Assembly: GCF_902809855.1 (NCBI RefSeq)
Contig: NZ_CADDWJ010000002.1
Span: forward strand, 248,001-312,000
DNA: 64,000 bases
Source of the DNA: Acinetobacter sp. Marseille-Q1618
GTDB taxonomy: Bacteria > Pseudomonadota > Gammaproteobacteria > Pseudomonadales > Moraxellaceae
Direction: 5' to 3'
Of the stretch, positions 9,246 through 17,992 are shown in pieces. Under the pieces are notes generated by a model. That model saw nothing but the letters and a program-made list of their open reading frames with translations, did not search any database and was not told the DNA's origin. Position numbers and translations under genes: made by a program. Within the stretch, counting starts at the first letter, position 1. Every line of letters starts with the position of its first letter.

Positions 9246-10691
9246 TTATAAAACCTCATCGCCTGCAACTTCGATTTTTCCGTTTTCAATTTCTTGTAAA
9301 AATTGTGCATAATCGGCAGCATTACGTTCAGCATATTTAAAAGCATATTCTTGCAAAACTTTGACACTTTGCTTACCTTCACCCAGATATCCCAATACCA
9401 CATCTGCATTACCTGCTTTGGCATGCGCATGTGCCAAAGCCAAACCACAACTGTCCGCATATTCATATAAATAAACATCATCCATATCTTCAAGGTCAAC
9501 CGAGATTTTCATATCACGCAACTGACGTACATAGAACTGCTGATGTTCTTTGCTATATGAGGCAAAACCTAAGAAAATATCATTTGCAGCTTGCATCAAC
9601 TGCTGCCCTGAAATTACCCGCTCCCCCTCATGCTTGATTTTTTCAGGAAATAATGGCGTTAAAATTGAAGGATTGGCTTCTTTCATCTGCAAAATCAAAG
9701 GTTCACGGTCTGCATCTTCAAATAATGCAATCGCTGCACGCGTACCTACACTCCCCACCCCTACAACTTTTAAAGCCACATCTGTACAACGATAACGGTC
9801 AAACAAGACTTGGCGATCTGATTTAAGCGAGTCTCGATAACGTCTAAAAAACTCTTTAGAATTTTTGGCAAATACTTCCCCTTCTTCAGGATGGCGCAGT
9901 AAAGGGGGTTCATCAATAAAACAGCGATGCCCTGTTTCAGCATCATAATCAGTAAGTTTAGGTAATACCGATGCAGATGTACGGCGATGTGCTGAAGCCA
10001 AATGCTTTTCACGTTTTTTTCTAATTTTCTGATCTTCAGTATGCTGCAAAAGCACCGCAGCATCAATTTTTTCATACCATGTTTGTAATGGTGACAATGT
10101 TCTAAAATGCTGTAAATGCTGGCGATAGGCATTTATCATTACTTCTATCGCTTTTAAGCCAACACGATCTCCTAACTCGATTTCACGTGCAGCAATAATA
10201 AAACTGGTTGCAAGACGTTTTAAATCCCATTCAAAAGGAGCGACTAAGGTTTCATCAAAATCATTGATACCAAATAGTAGATTCCGCTCAGGACTGGCAA
10301 AGCCACCAAAGTTAAGTAAATGACAATCCCCACAAATCTGTTGCATCAAACCTGAATGACTTTTTTCCCATGCGAGATCATATAACATCAGTGAAGGCAT
10401 GCCACGAAAATAAGCAAATGGGGAAATACTCATGCGTTTGGCACGAACAGGTTTTAAAAGATCAACACGACCTTGATTACTCCAATGATAGACGGTGAGT
10501 GCATCTATGCCTTTTGGACGTTCAGACAACTGACTCAGTTCTGAACGTGGTGTAATTTTGCGTTGTGCTTTTCCCAACTCAAAACCTTGATGTTGATCAA
10601 GCAACTTGCCGTGATATTGGTGGGTTGTGAGCTCTAAACTGTATTCAGTCCAAAGTTGTTTGGGTAATTCTAAAAATTTTTTCTTTTGCAT
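9246..10691 (-). CDS. DUF2252 family protein
   Basis: About 481 residues. Diagnostic segments are PFAYFRGMPSLMLYDLA, ICGDCHLLNFGGFASPER and GINDFDETLVAPFEWDLKR, the conserved core of DUF2252. The HLLNFG ... NDFDE arrangement resembles the catalytic and metal loops of kinase-like folds, and a distant relation to aminoglycoside phosphotransferase-like kinases is a reasonable inference. A further block is ADSCGLALAHAHAKAG near the C-terminus. The ATG at 10691 is preferred over the GTG three bases upstream. Its substrate is unknown. It stands alone, downstream of a long noncoding region. Confidence 0.85.
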   Translation of the reverse strand: MQKKKFLELPKQLWTEYSLELTTHQYHGKLLDQHQGFELGKAQRKITPRSELSQLSERPKGIDALTVYHWSNQGRVDLLKPVRAKRMSISPFAYFRGMPSLMLYDLAWEKSHSGLMQQICGDCHLLNFGGFASPERNLLFGINDFDETLVAPFEWDLKRLATSFIIAAREIELGDRVGLKAIEVMINAYRQHLQHFRTLSPLQTWYEKIDAAVLLQHTEDQKIRKKREKHLASAHRRTSASVLPKLTDYDAETGHRCFIDEPPLLRHPEEGEVFAKNSKEFFRRYRDSLKSDRQVLFDRYRCTDVALKVVGVGSVGTRAAIALFEDADREPLILQMKEANPSILTPLFPEKIKHEGERVISGQQLMQAANDIFLGFASYSKEHQQFYVRQLRDMKISVDLEDMDDVYLYEYADSCGLALAHAHAKAGNADVVLGYLGEGKQSVKVLQEYAFKYAERNAADYAQFLQEIENGKIEVAGDEVL

Positions 10692-10902
10692 CACAAGAAA
10701 TTTCTAATTTATTTTGATGCAAAATCATAGCACTCACGCAGCAAATCAGATATTCCATTTCATCTTATTTTTTCAAAAAATGAAAATAGCATTACATGCA
10801 GAATCAGTTAAATTGACAATATAAAAAATAAGACCAATTTTTTAAAGTCACTTAATAAAAAACTATTTTTGAAATTTCCATACAAATAATGCTATCACGT
10901 TA

Positions 10903-10993
10903 GGCGACAGGGATGTCGCCGTTGGGCAAAGGTATCATGGATGTACCTCTTGACCAACAAAGGATTTTTGTCCCTTTTGATCCTTCAAAAGGG
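10903..10993. repeat. Chain of three palindromes with GGA loops (intergenic repeat-like element)
   Basis: Read on the plus strand there are three adjacent hairpins. The first is a perfect 7-bp stem with loop GGGA (GGCGACAGGGATGTCGCC, 10903-10920). The second is a longer imperfect stem (10922-10957) whose apex is GGTATCATGGATGTACC. The third is CCCTTTTGA-TCCT-TCAAAAGGG (10972-10993). The first apex contains ACAGGGATGT, an exact fit to the published CsrA SELEX consensus core ACARGGAUGU. No protein is encoded. It resembles short palindromic intergenic elements of Acinetobacter, but copy number cannot be counted from this window. Confidence 0.6.
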
Positions 10994-11160
10994 TAGTATC
11001 TCCAACACAAATTAATCTAAGTTTTCAATAAAATATGAGGCTAGGCAAACTTAAAAGTGAATATTAACTTATTTTCTTAGAATGATATGAATTTTTAAGT
11101 CATTGAAATTTTGATAAATACATCGCAGTTGATTATTTGTTAGACTTTCAAATAAGCATA

Positions 11161-11326
11161 ACCCGAGTTCTGCTTCCTGCAAAACTCGGGTATATGAGGT
11201 TGTGCTTTCAAGGGGTATTCTTATTATTGTGTTTGGTGATCCATTCCAACATCATTTCCATGATGATTTTCCATCGGCTTCGTCTTCCTTAATGGGACTT
11301 TTCCTTTCCCTACTCCATGTACCGAT
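11161..11326 (-). ncRNA. Candidate CsrA/RsmA-sequestering small RNA (RsmX/Y/Z- or CsrB-like)
   Basis: About 166 nucleotides with nine GGA motifs, eight of them in the first ~85 bases. Several lie in loops of short hairpins: TACATGGAGTA, GGGAAAGGAAAAGTCCC, CATCATGGAAATGATG (6-bp stem, loop GGAA; 11250-11265) and TTGGAATGGATCACCAA. The 3' end is a strong hairpin (11161-11191; ACCCGAGTT arms) whose loop again carries AGGAA, followed by a T-rich stretch. GGA in hairpin loops is the CsrA/RsmA binding signature. A GacA-type box lies about 67 bases upstream of the predicted 5' end. No open frame is apparent. The 5' end near 11326 is inferred from the -10 element. Confidence 0.75.
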
Positions 11327-11332
11327 AGCGCT

Positions 11333-11400
11333 ATAATAAAACCAACGCTGCTACTTGCCTATCCGCTAAGCACCTAAATTGACGTAAGCTTATGCTTACA
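11333..11400 (-). promoter_or_regulatory. GacA-type upstream activating sequence and -10 element of the small RNA
   Basis: On the minus strand TGTAAGCATAAGCTTACG (11400-11383) matches the GacA box consensus TGTAAG-N6-CTTACA in 11 of 12 fixed positions. A -10 element TATTAT (11338-11333) follows 44 bases later, with no good -35 hexamer (TAGGCA at the expected place), as expected of an activator-dependent promoter. The box centre is about 67 bases before the likely start, the spacing seen at Pseudomonas rsmY and rsmZ. It lies just after the stop codon of the EEP gene. Confidence 0.75.
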
Positions 11401-11431
11401 AAAATGTCAAACATCAAGATAACTTAGTTCT

Positions 11432-12544
11432 CTATTTATAATCTTGCGCGATTTCATCTGTAACAATTTTTTCTTCTCGTTCCGCTTTTTCAATCCCCTC
11501 TTGAATCGCCTCCTGTGCTTCGTCTTCATCTGCATCTGTTTGTTCTAATTCTTCTTGAATATTTTCAAATACTCGCCCCGTTTGTAAAGTGACATAGACT
11601 GGAAAATGGTCAGAACCCACATGCGGTAAACGTTGCATTTGCACTAAGGCAAAGTCTGTACTATGAAAAATATGATCCAGTGACCATCTAAGTAACTTAT
11701 AATCGGCATGGAAAGTGTTGACATATTTTCGACCTACACGAGGGTCCAGTAAACCACTAATGCGCTGAAATAAACGTGTAGTCCTAGACCAAGCAACATC
11801 ATTCAGATCCCCCATCACGATGCAGCTTTCATCCAAATCTTTAATCTGATCCCCCACAATCAACAACTCTGCATCACGTAAAACTGAATCTTTGGCTTCA
11901 GTCGGGCTGGGTGGCTTGGGATGTAAACAATATAACTGAACAGGTTGTCCAGAACGCAAAATCACTGTGGTATGGATGGATGGAATTTCATCACTTAAAA
12001 TAAATTTAACTTCAACATCCTTTAGCTCGAGTTTACTGTACAAATGCATACCATATAAATTATCTAAAGGTACAGGCACACGATATGGATAATCTTTTTC
12101 GATAACAGATAATTCATTTTGCCAAGTTTGGTCTGTTTCTAAGGTCAATACAATATCTGGCTGATGCTTTTGAATTTGTTCAATCAGTAAATGATATTGA
12201 TCATTTGGCGTTAAGACATTGGAAACAATCAAAGAAATTTGACGATCAGGATCAAGTTGCTCCTTACGCACGTGTGCAACTTGCTTTTTCCAAATAAACG
12301 TATAAGGCAAGACCATTTTTAATTGATATGCCAATGCAGCAATCAATAAAAATAGGATTACTTCTCTTTTTAAATCCCATTCTCCCTGCCAAAATATCAA
12401 CAAGAAAAATGCAATTATGCCCAATACTAAAATTTGCAGGCGTGGAAAATCTGCTCCTCGAAACCACCATTCATCACGTGGAATCAACGACCAGAAGCTT
12501 AGCCAAATCACCAGACCTGCTAGAATTTCAATCCAAATCATCAT
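11432..12544 (-). CDS. Membrane-anchored endonuclease/exonuclease/phosphatase (EEP) family protein
   Basis: 370 residues. The N-terminal ~85 residues form about three hydrophobic helices (IEILAGLVIWLSFWSLIP, LVLGIIAFFLLIFW, VILFLLIAALAYQL). The rest is an EEP domain with SLIVSNVL, the metal/active-site IVMGDLNDVAWS and the terminal GSDHFPVYVTLQ motif, as in YafD-type proteins and some phosphodiesterases. The C-terminus is a highly acidic tail of ~40 residues rich in E/D. The active site would probably face the periplasm if the third helix ends inside-out, but topology is uncertain. The substrate is unknown. It is divergent from asd; the small RNA gene follows on the same strand. Confidence 0.83.
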   Translation of the reverse strand: MMIWIEILAGLVIWLSFWSLIPRDEWWFRGADFPRLQILVLGIIAFFLLIFWQGEWDLKREVILFLLIAALAYQLKMVLPYTFIWKKQVAHVRKEQLDPDRQISLIVSNVLTPNDQYHLLIEQIQKHQPDIVLTLETDQTWQNELSVIEKDYPYRVPVPLDNLYGMHLYSKLELKDVEVKFILSDEIPSIHTTVILRSGQPVQLYCLHPKPPSPTEAKDSVLRDAELLIVGDQIKDLDESCIVMGDLNDVAWSRTTRLFQRISGLLDPRVGRKYVNTFHADYKLLRWSLDHIFHSTDFALVQMQRLPHVGSDHFPVYVTLQTGRVFENIQEELEQTDADEDEAQEAIQEGIEKAEREEKIVTDEIAQDYK

Positions 12545-12727
12545 TCAAACTCTTATATTCTTAATTTTTTATCGATTCATAAATTTATATCAGTTTTGCA
12601 TGTAACATAAACAAGATATATTGCACAATATTGTTGGTGTTTTGATTGTGTAGCTATTGCAGTTACACCGCCTTTTGATACACTCGAATCCCCCTATTAA
12701 TTTTTTTACGCACCGAGGCGAAGTGAC

Positions 12728-13846
12728 ATGAAAGTAGGTCTGGTCGGTTGGCGCGGGATGGTTGGTTCCGTCCTTATGCAACGTATGGTTGAAGAGAATG
12801 ATTTTGCTCATTTTGAGCCATTCTATTTCTCTACCAGTAATGCAGGTGGTGAAGCCCCTGCTTTTGGTGGTAAGACTGCCCCAGCACTTATGGATGCATC
12901 AGACATTAACAGTCTGAAGCAAATGGATGTCATTATTACCTGCCAAGGTGGCGATTATACTTCTGAAGTTTTTCCAAAACTCAAAGCTGAAAATTGGAAT
13001 GGCTACTGGATCGATGCTGCATCTACTTTGCGTATGGATGATGAGGCAATCATCGTACTTGACCCAGTGAACCTCAATGTGATTAAAGATGGTTTAGCCA
13101 AAGGGACAAAAACTTTTGTTGGCGGTAACTGTACCGTTTCATTGATGTTGATGAGCATGGGTTCATTATTCCAAGCCAATTTGGTGGAATGGATGACTGC
13201 CATGACCTATCAAGCTGCATCTGGTGCAGGCGCACAAAACATGCGTGAATTGATCAATGGTATGGGATATTTATATAACAATACCAAAGATTTATTGGAT
13301 GATCCTCGCTCTCCGATTTTAGATATTGATTCTAAAATTGCTGAATTACAACGTGGTGAAGGTTTCCCATCAAGTAACTTTGGTGTGCCGTTAGCAGGTT
13401 CATTGATTCCTTATATCGACAAACAACTTGAAAGTGGTCAGTCGAAAGAGGAATGGAAAGGTCAAGTTGAAACCAACAAAATCTTGGGCAATGCGCAAAT
13501 TGTTCCTATCGATGGGCACTGTGTGCGTATTGGTGCGATGCGTTGTCATTCACAAGCATTAACCTTGAAATTGAAAAAAGATGTCCCGCTTGATGAAATC
13601 GAAGATATGATTCGTCAGTCAAATCAATGGGCAAAAGTAGTTCCAAATACCCGTGAAGCATCAATGACAGATTTAACACCTGTCGCAGTCACAGGTACTT
13701 TGACTGTTCCAGTAGGACGTTTACGTAAACTGAATATGGGTAAAGAGTATCTTGGTGCATTCACTGTCGGTGACCAATTGCTTTGGGGTGCAGCAGAACC
13801 TTTACGTCGTATGTTACGCATCCTAATTGAGTATAAAAATGCTTAA
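12728..13846 (+). CDS. asd: Aspartate-semialdehyde dehydrogenase
   Basis: 372 residues, normal for the gammaproteobacterial enzyme that reduces aspartyl phosphate to aspartate semialdehyde on the way to lysine/diaminopimelate, threonine and methionine. The N-terminus [20 protein letters not shown] is the NADPH-binding loop. The catalytic cysteine is in [11 protein letters not shown] and the catalytic histidine in [25 protein letters not shown] ribosome-binding region precedes the ATG. The position upstream of fimV-like genes and truA matches the Pseudomonas asd-fimV-truA order. Confidence 0.97.
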   Translation: MKVGLVGWRGMVGSVLMQRMVEENDFAHFEPFYFSTSNAGGEAPAFGGKTAPALMDASDINSLKQMDVIITCQGGDYTSEVFPKLKAENWNGYWIDAASTLRMDDEAIIVLDPVNLNVIKDGLAKGTKTFVGGNCTVSLMLMSMGSLFQANLVEWMTAMTYQAASGAGAQNMRELINGMGYLYNNTKDLLDDPRSPILDIDSKIAELQRGEGFPSSNFGVPLAGSLIPYIDKQLESGQSKEEWKGQVETNKILGNAQIVPIDGHCVRIGAMRCHSQALTLKLKKDVPLDEIEDMIRQSNQWAKVVPNTREASMTDLTPVAVTGTLTVPVGRLRKLNMGKEYLGAFTVGDQLLWGAAEPLRRMLRILIEYKNA

Positions 13847-13872
13847 TTTTTGAAAAAATTAGTTAAATAATC

Positions 13873-13902
13873 GAAAGCCGAACTATAAAGTTCGGCTTTT
13901 TT
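13873..13902 (+). terminator. Rho-independent terminator after asd
   Basis: Perfect 10-bp stem AAAGCCGAAC / GTTCGGCTTT, loop TATAAA, followed by a run of T. It separates asd from the fimV-like genes. Confidence 0.93.
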
Positions 13903-13987
13903 ATGTAACTATACTGTTAAAAATCTATTTGGGGATATAACTAAGCAAACTTATGCTTGGTTAACTGACGACAATTTCATTAGAGCA

Positions 13988-15439
13988 ATGAAAGCGATGA
14001 CCGTATATAACAAACTAAAAATTGCCATATTAGCTATTATTGCATCACAATCTGTATCTGCAATTCAACTTGATCCGATTCAAATTCAATCTGGCTCAGG
14101 AGATTTGCTCTATGCAGAGATGAAATTTAGCAACTCCAATCCAAATGAAAAAATTGATGTCAATCTGGCGACAGCGGAAGATATGATCAATGTTCGTGCA
14201 TCCCAGCAAGCGCCAGGGCATTTGAACTTTTTTACTCGTCGTTCAGGCGATGGTAGTGGCGTAATCGTCATCACTTCAACTCGCCCAATTATTGAACCTG
14301 AATTAAATATTCTTTTAAAAATTCAAGAAGGTAATGCAACCTACATTCAGCAGGTTAGAGCCAATTTAACGCGTACAAAATCTCCTGCTACGCCTATGGC
14401 GATGCCAACTAATGAAAAATCATTAATACCTCAAGTCATTGTTAGCGAAAAAGATATTGCTTTAAATTTACCAGAAAGTACATTAATTAAAGCTACTGTA
14501 ACAGAGAATACTGCTACAAAAGCTAATGCAGTAACGACAGCACCAACTAGCACCCCACTTGCAATTTCAACAGCACCCTTACCGTTGCTCAATACAGCAA
14601 TTGCTGCAACAACTAATGCACAGCCCTCAACCACTATTCAAAATGCACCAATAACAGCAAAAGAAAATACAGCTTCACCATCTACTCAAGTTACTCGAAC
14701 AGCAAATACAAATCATGCCCGTGAAGATGCCGATGCAACACGTGCCGCATTTTTAAAGCAACATTCTGCTATAACACCTAAAGCAGAAATAGCTCAACCA
14801 AAACCAGAACAAAAAATTCAACAAACTACAGCACAAAATCAAAATCAAAATCAAAATCAACAAAATTCAAATGCAACGCAGCAAGCAAAAGTAACGGCAA
14901 CATCAAAAGAGATATATAAAGTTCAAGCCAATGAATCTTTATGGAAAATTGCCAGTAAAATTGCAGCTAGAACGCATCAAAGTGTTCCTGAGGTGATGCG
15001 CCAACTACAAGCCAATAACCCTGAAGCCTTTATTCAAGGTGACCCAAACCGACTGCGTCAAGGTGTTGCCTTAAATCTGGTACAACCAATGCCGAATACA
15101 CAACAAAAGTTTAAACCAGCTCCACCAACTACACAGCAAGCTCCATCTGGTAAAACAAGATATCGGTTAAATCAGGCAGAAATGAGTATTGTTGTAGATC
15201 AAAAATCATCACAAGACTCATCGACCACGCACACAAATAGCTTACAAAAGACAACTTCAGCAGAATTATCTACAAAAGTTATGACAGCACGCGAAAAAAC
15301 AGTTAAATTACAAAATAACGTGACGCAACTGAATTCAGCTCTAAATCAAAAGAACAATCGTATTCAATTGCTCAATGCTCGACTTGCTCAGATTCAGCAA
15401 CAACTGCAACAGCAAGCTCAAGCAAAAAAACCTAAGTAA
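13988..15439 (+). CDS. fimV: FimV N-terminal half: periplasmic LysM protein
   Basis: 483 residues. A signal peptide (KLKIAILAIIASQSVSA) is followed by the FimV N-terminal domain (IQLDPIQIQSGSGDLLYAEM), a Thr/Ala/Pro/Gln-rich linker of ~200 residues, and a LysM domain (EIYKVQANESLWKIASKI ... NRLRQGVALNLV, residues ~312-370). The C-terminal end forms a coiled coil (AREKTVKLQNNVTQLNSALN). In Pseudomonas one FimV protein continues through a membrane helix to a cytoplasmic TPR region; here the gene ends before that point and the rest is a separate gene. It should act in peptidoglycan binding for type IV pilus assembly and twitching. The linker encodes a (CAAAAT)4 repeat. Confidence 0.82.
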   Translation: MKAMTVYNKLKIAILAIIASQSVSAIQLDPIQIQSGSGDLLYAEMKFSNSNPNEKIDVNLATAEDMINVRASQQAPGHLNFFTRRSGDGSGVIVITSTRPIIEPELNILLKIQEGNATYIQQVRANLTRTKSPATPMAMPTNEKSLIPQVIVSEKDIALNLPESTLIKATVTENTATKANAVTTAPTSTPLAISTAPLPLLNTAIAATTNAQPSTTIQNAPITAKENTASPSTQVTRTANTNHAREDADATRAAFLKQHSAITPKAEIAQPKPEQKIQQTTAQNQNQNQNQQNSNATQQAKVTATSKEIYKVQANESLWKIASKIAARTHQSVPEVMRQLQANNPEAFIQGDPNRLRQGVALNLVQPMPNTQQKFKPAPPTTQQAPSGKTRYRLNQAEMSIVVDQKSSQDSSTTHTNSLQKTTSAELSTKVMTAREKTVKLQNNVTQLNSALNQKNNRIQLLNARLAQIQQQLQQQAQAKKPK

Positions 15440-15493
15440 TTCACGTATTTTTTTAAATTAAGGTTCATTGGATGCAATGAAGGGGTAGAAAAG

Positions 15494-16921
15494 ATGTTGT
15501 TGTATATCATTCCTTTTGTTTTATTGTTAGTGGTTGCTATCGTTCTCAAAAAACGAGAAGCAAGTCAACAAGACACTCATGACAATAAAGCCAATAAAAA
15601 AGTTAGCAACAAAAAATCAGCAAAAAAAAATGTCGCTAAAACTGCCCGTACTAGTCAACGTCAACAAACACAAACGGTTGAAGAGCCTGTTGCAATTCAA
15701 GAAACCGTAGTAGAAGTCAATAAAGACTTAAAGCAAAAAATTGAAACGTTGATCAAAGAAAAAAATTATTCTGCAGCTGAAGCACAGATTAACCTTGCAC
15801 TTAATCAAGATAATCGTCAGCATGGTTTATATTTATCTTTACTTGATATTCATTTAGCACAAAAAGATGAGTTTGCAGTTAATCAATTATTGCAATATTT
15901 ACGCAGTCTTGGTTTACACGATATTGTGCAGCAAGCTGAAGAAAGACAAACAAGCTTATCCGAAAAAACAATTGAAGTTCTTGAATTCGACACTGAAACA
16001 TCAGTAACAACTCAAAGCATCCCACCTGTTGAAAAGAAAGTTGTTTCAGCTGATGCTTTTGACTCTTTAATCAACCCTGAGCAACAAGCCAAAAGTAAAG
16101 CGCATAGTTTTGATTTATTGCAAGATGAATATAGCTCAACAACAAAAACTGAAACTCCAGAAAATTTAAAAACAACAGATCCAGTTCCACCACGCGCTGA
16201 TTTAGAGTTTACGTCAAATACTTCAATTGAAAAAACCGCTGCTCCAGTGCAAGAAACATCTACTGCAGAACCAACAGTTTTAGAGTTCGATTTAGCTGAA
16301 CCCAAACAACAACCTGAAACAACACAAGCTCGTGAAGCTTTGGATTTTAGTTTTGGTTTAGATACAACAGCACCCACCAGTCCAACAGCGCAAGAGAATG
16401 TCAGCTCAACACAGCTAGATAACACTGCTCCGCTTGAGTTCAGTTTTGATGCTGTAGCACCAGTAACTGAACCAGTAGTAGAAGAACCTCAAACAACGGA
16501 AACGCTGACTGAATTTAAACTTGACTTTGAAGTACCAGTGACTCCTACTGCGCCAGAGCCATCAATTTCAGAACCGAGTACAACAGCACCTTCTCTTGAC
16601 TTTAAATTAGACAGTCCTGCTCTAGATCCTCAACCAAGTTTTAGTTTTGACCTGAGTGAACCACAGACTCAAGACTTAGCGTTTGAGAGTCAAACCGATA
16701 CGCCTATTGTTTCTGAATCAACATCTGCTGATCCTTTAGCACAAGCATTTCCAGTATTATTAGCGACCAATGACATTACGCTAAACTTAGATCTTGCAGA
16801 GCAATATATTGAACTTGGTGCTTATGATGCAGCACGTCAGCTTTTAGCACAAAATCAAGAAAGCTATTCAGTAGAGCAAAAACAACATTCTGAAAATTTA
16901 CTCAATCGCATAGCTTCTTAA
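15494..16921 (+). CDS. FimV C-terminal half: membrane anchor, acidic linker and FimV C-terminal domain
   Basis: 475 residues, starting directly with a membrane helix (MLLYIIPFVLLLVVAIVLKK), then a basic stretch, a TPR-like helical segment (EKNYSAAEAQINLALNQDN ... LLDIHLAQKDEFAVNQLLQYL), a long acidic region with repeated LEFDL/LDFSF-type motifs, and a C-terminal FimV-type domain (LNLDLAEQYIELGAYDAARQLL). This is the cytoplasmic half of FimV, which in Pseudomonas acts with CyaB and the pilus machinery. It has its own ribosome-binding site (AAGGGG before ATG) 54 bases after the first gene, so this is a real two-gene arrangement and not a frameshift. The partners probably interact through the membrane region. 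Confidence 0.8.
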   Translation: MLLYIIPFVLLLVVAIVLKKREASQQDTHDNKANKKVSNKKSAKKNVAKTARTSQRQQTQTVEEPVAIQETVVEVNKDLKQKIETLIKEKNYSAAEAQINLALNQDNRQHGLYLSLLDIHLAQKDEFAVNQLLQYLRSLGLHDIVQQAEERQTSLSEKTIEVLEFDTETSVTTQSIPPVEKKVVSADAFDSLINPEQQAKSKAHSFDLLQDEYSSTTKTETPENLKTTDPVPPRADLEFTSNTSIEKTAAPVQETSTAEPTVLEFDLAEPKQQPETTQAREALDFSFGLDTTAPTSPTAQENVSSTQLDNTAPLEFSFDAVAPVTEPVVEEPQTTETLTEFKLDFEVPVTPTAPEPSISEPSTTAPSLDFKLDSPALDPQPSFSFDLSEPQTQDLAFESQTDTPIVSESTSADPLAQAFPVLLATNDITLNLDLAEQYIELGAYDAARQLLAQNQESYSVEQKQHSENLLNRIAS

Positions 16922-16940
16922 ATTTTTTCCTTTTAAGATA

Positions 16941-16967
16941 AAAGCAGTCATTCTTGGCTGCTTTTTT
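16941..16967 (+). terminator. Terminator after the fimV-like genes
   Basis: Stem AAAGCAG / CTGCTTT with inner extension, followed by six T. The T-run abuts an ATG (16968) in frame with the asparaginase gene, which argues against using that upstream start. Confidence 0.8.
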
Positions 16968-16985
16968 ATGGTGAACCAAAAAATT

Positions 16986-17984
16986 ATGATCAAAAAAATT
17001 GCATTAATTTATACAGGTGGAACTTTTGGTTGTATTGGCGAGCCTTTAAGTCCCATGCCTGAAAATGAGTTTATTCCTCAACTCAAACATGTATTACCTG
17101 CCCATCTACACATCGAATGTTTTAAAGCGCATGAAATTTTAGACAGTAGTGCATGTACTGCTCAAGACTGGCTCAAACTTGTACAGCAAATTCAAAGTTT
17201 ACAGCAACAGGCTTTTCAATATTTTGTAGTGATTCATGGTACAGACACTTTAAGTTATGCTGCTGCGGTCTTATCACGCTTTTTAGCAAACTCTTGTCAC
17301 CTGATACTTACAGGGAGTCAATATCCGCTTCTTACTGTGCAAGGTGATAATACCCGTGAATTTACCGATGCGATTGATAACCTCAACACAGCACTCGACA
17401 ATGTCACAAAAGTTTCAGCTGGTGTGTATTTGGCATTTTATCATCAGGTTTTTCATGCAAATAGCGTTTTAAAAGTACACAGTACCGCCTTAGATGCTTT
17501 TTGTGGCAAGAAAGTACAATTAGATGACGTGGATCCCTTAAACACTAAAAATGCAGCTTATTCTGTTACTATTGCTGATATTGAAAAAGCAGCACAACTA
17601 AATATTCTCAATTGGATGATCTTACCGATTGAACAGCAACAATTGGAAAATAATCTCAGCGTACTATTACAAAAACCACCCCACTTTCTCATTTTACAAG
17701 CTTATGGCGTTGGAAATTTATCAGTAAATCAGAATATTATTGAATATTTTAAAAACTTAAAAGAACACGGTTGTAGCATAGTGTTAAGCACACAAGTTCC
17801 TTTCGGCGGTTTGGATCAACGTTATGCAGTTAGCCAATGGATTCAATCTGCCAATATTTTACTCAGTGATGCACACAGCCAAGCTGATCTTTATGCCAAA
17901 ATCTTAAAAATTTATTTACAATACCCAAGCTCAGCACAATGGCATGAGCATTGGTACGATCATTTAGACAGTCAACCTGAATAG
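16986..17984 (+). CDS. ansA: Asparaginase (type I, AnsA-like)
   Basis: About 332 residues from the chosen start MIKKIALIYTGGTFGCIGE. The TGGTFG motif carries the first catalytic threonine, and the second block VVIHGTDTLSYAAA carries the TDT triad part; TGSQYPLLTVQGDN is also typical. It hydrolyses asparagine to aspartate and ammonia. No signal peptide is present, so it is the cytoplasmic type I class. The in-frame ATG 18 bases upstream lies in the terminator T-run and is rejected. It is inserted between the fimV-like genes and truA and ends 9 bases before truA, probably cotranscribed with it. Confidence 0.85.
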   Translation: MIKKIALIYTGGTFGCIGEPLSPMPENEFIPQLKHVLPAHLHIECFKAHEILDSSACTAQDWLKLVQQIQSLQQQAFQYFVVIHGTDTLSYAAAVLSRFLANSCHLILTGSQYPLLTVQGDNTREFTDAIDNLNTALDNVTKVSAGVYLAFYHQVFHANSVLKVHSTALDAFCGKKVQLDDVDPLNTKNAAYSVTIADIEKAAQLNILNWMILPIEQQQLENNLSVLLQKPPHFLILQAYGVGNLSVNQNIIEYFKNLKEHGCSIVLSTQVPFGGLDQRYAVSQWIQSANILLSDAHSQADLYAKILKIYLQYPSSAQWHEHWYDHLDSQPE

Positions 17985-17992
17985 GGGTAATT

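Noticed and set aside
9230..9499. 89-codon minus-strand frame at the end of the DUF2252 gene
   Set aside because: Lies on the same DNA in another frame of a gene with clear family motifs; low-complexity Met/Trp composition.
10695..11431. A protein-coding gene in the long gap before the EEP gene
   Set aside because: No frame of useful length with a start; the region is instead full of GGA hairpins and repeats.
15440..15493. Frameshift joining the two fimV-like genes
   Set aside because: A stop, a 54-base spacer and a good ribosome-binding site before the second ATG argue for two real genes rather than a broken one.
16012..16425. 137-codon minus-strand frame inside the second fimV-like gene
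   Set aside because: Ser/Val/Cys-rich translation is the antisense of the acidic repeat region; no start signal or family.
16968..16985. Longer N-terminus of asparaginase (MVNQKI)
   Set aside because: Its ATG directly follows the T-run of a terminator; the family begins at MIKKIALIYTGG.
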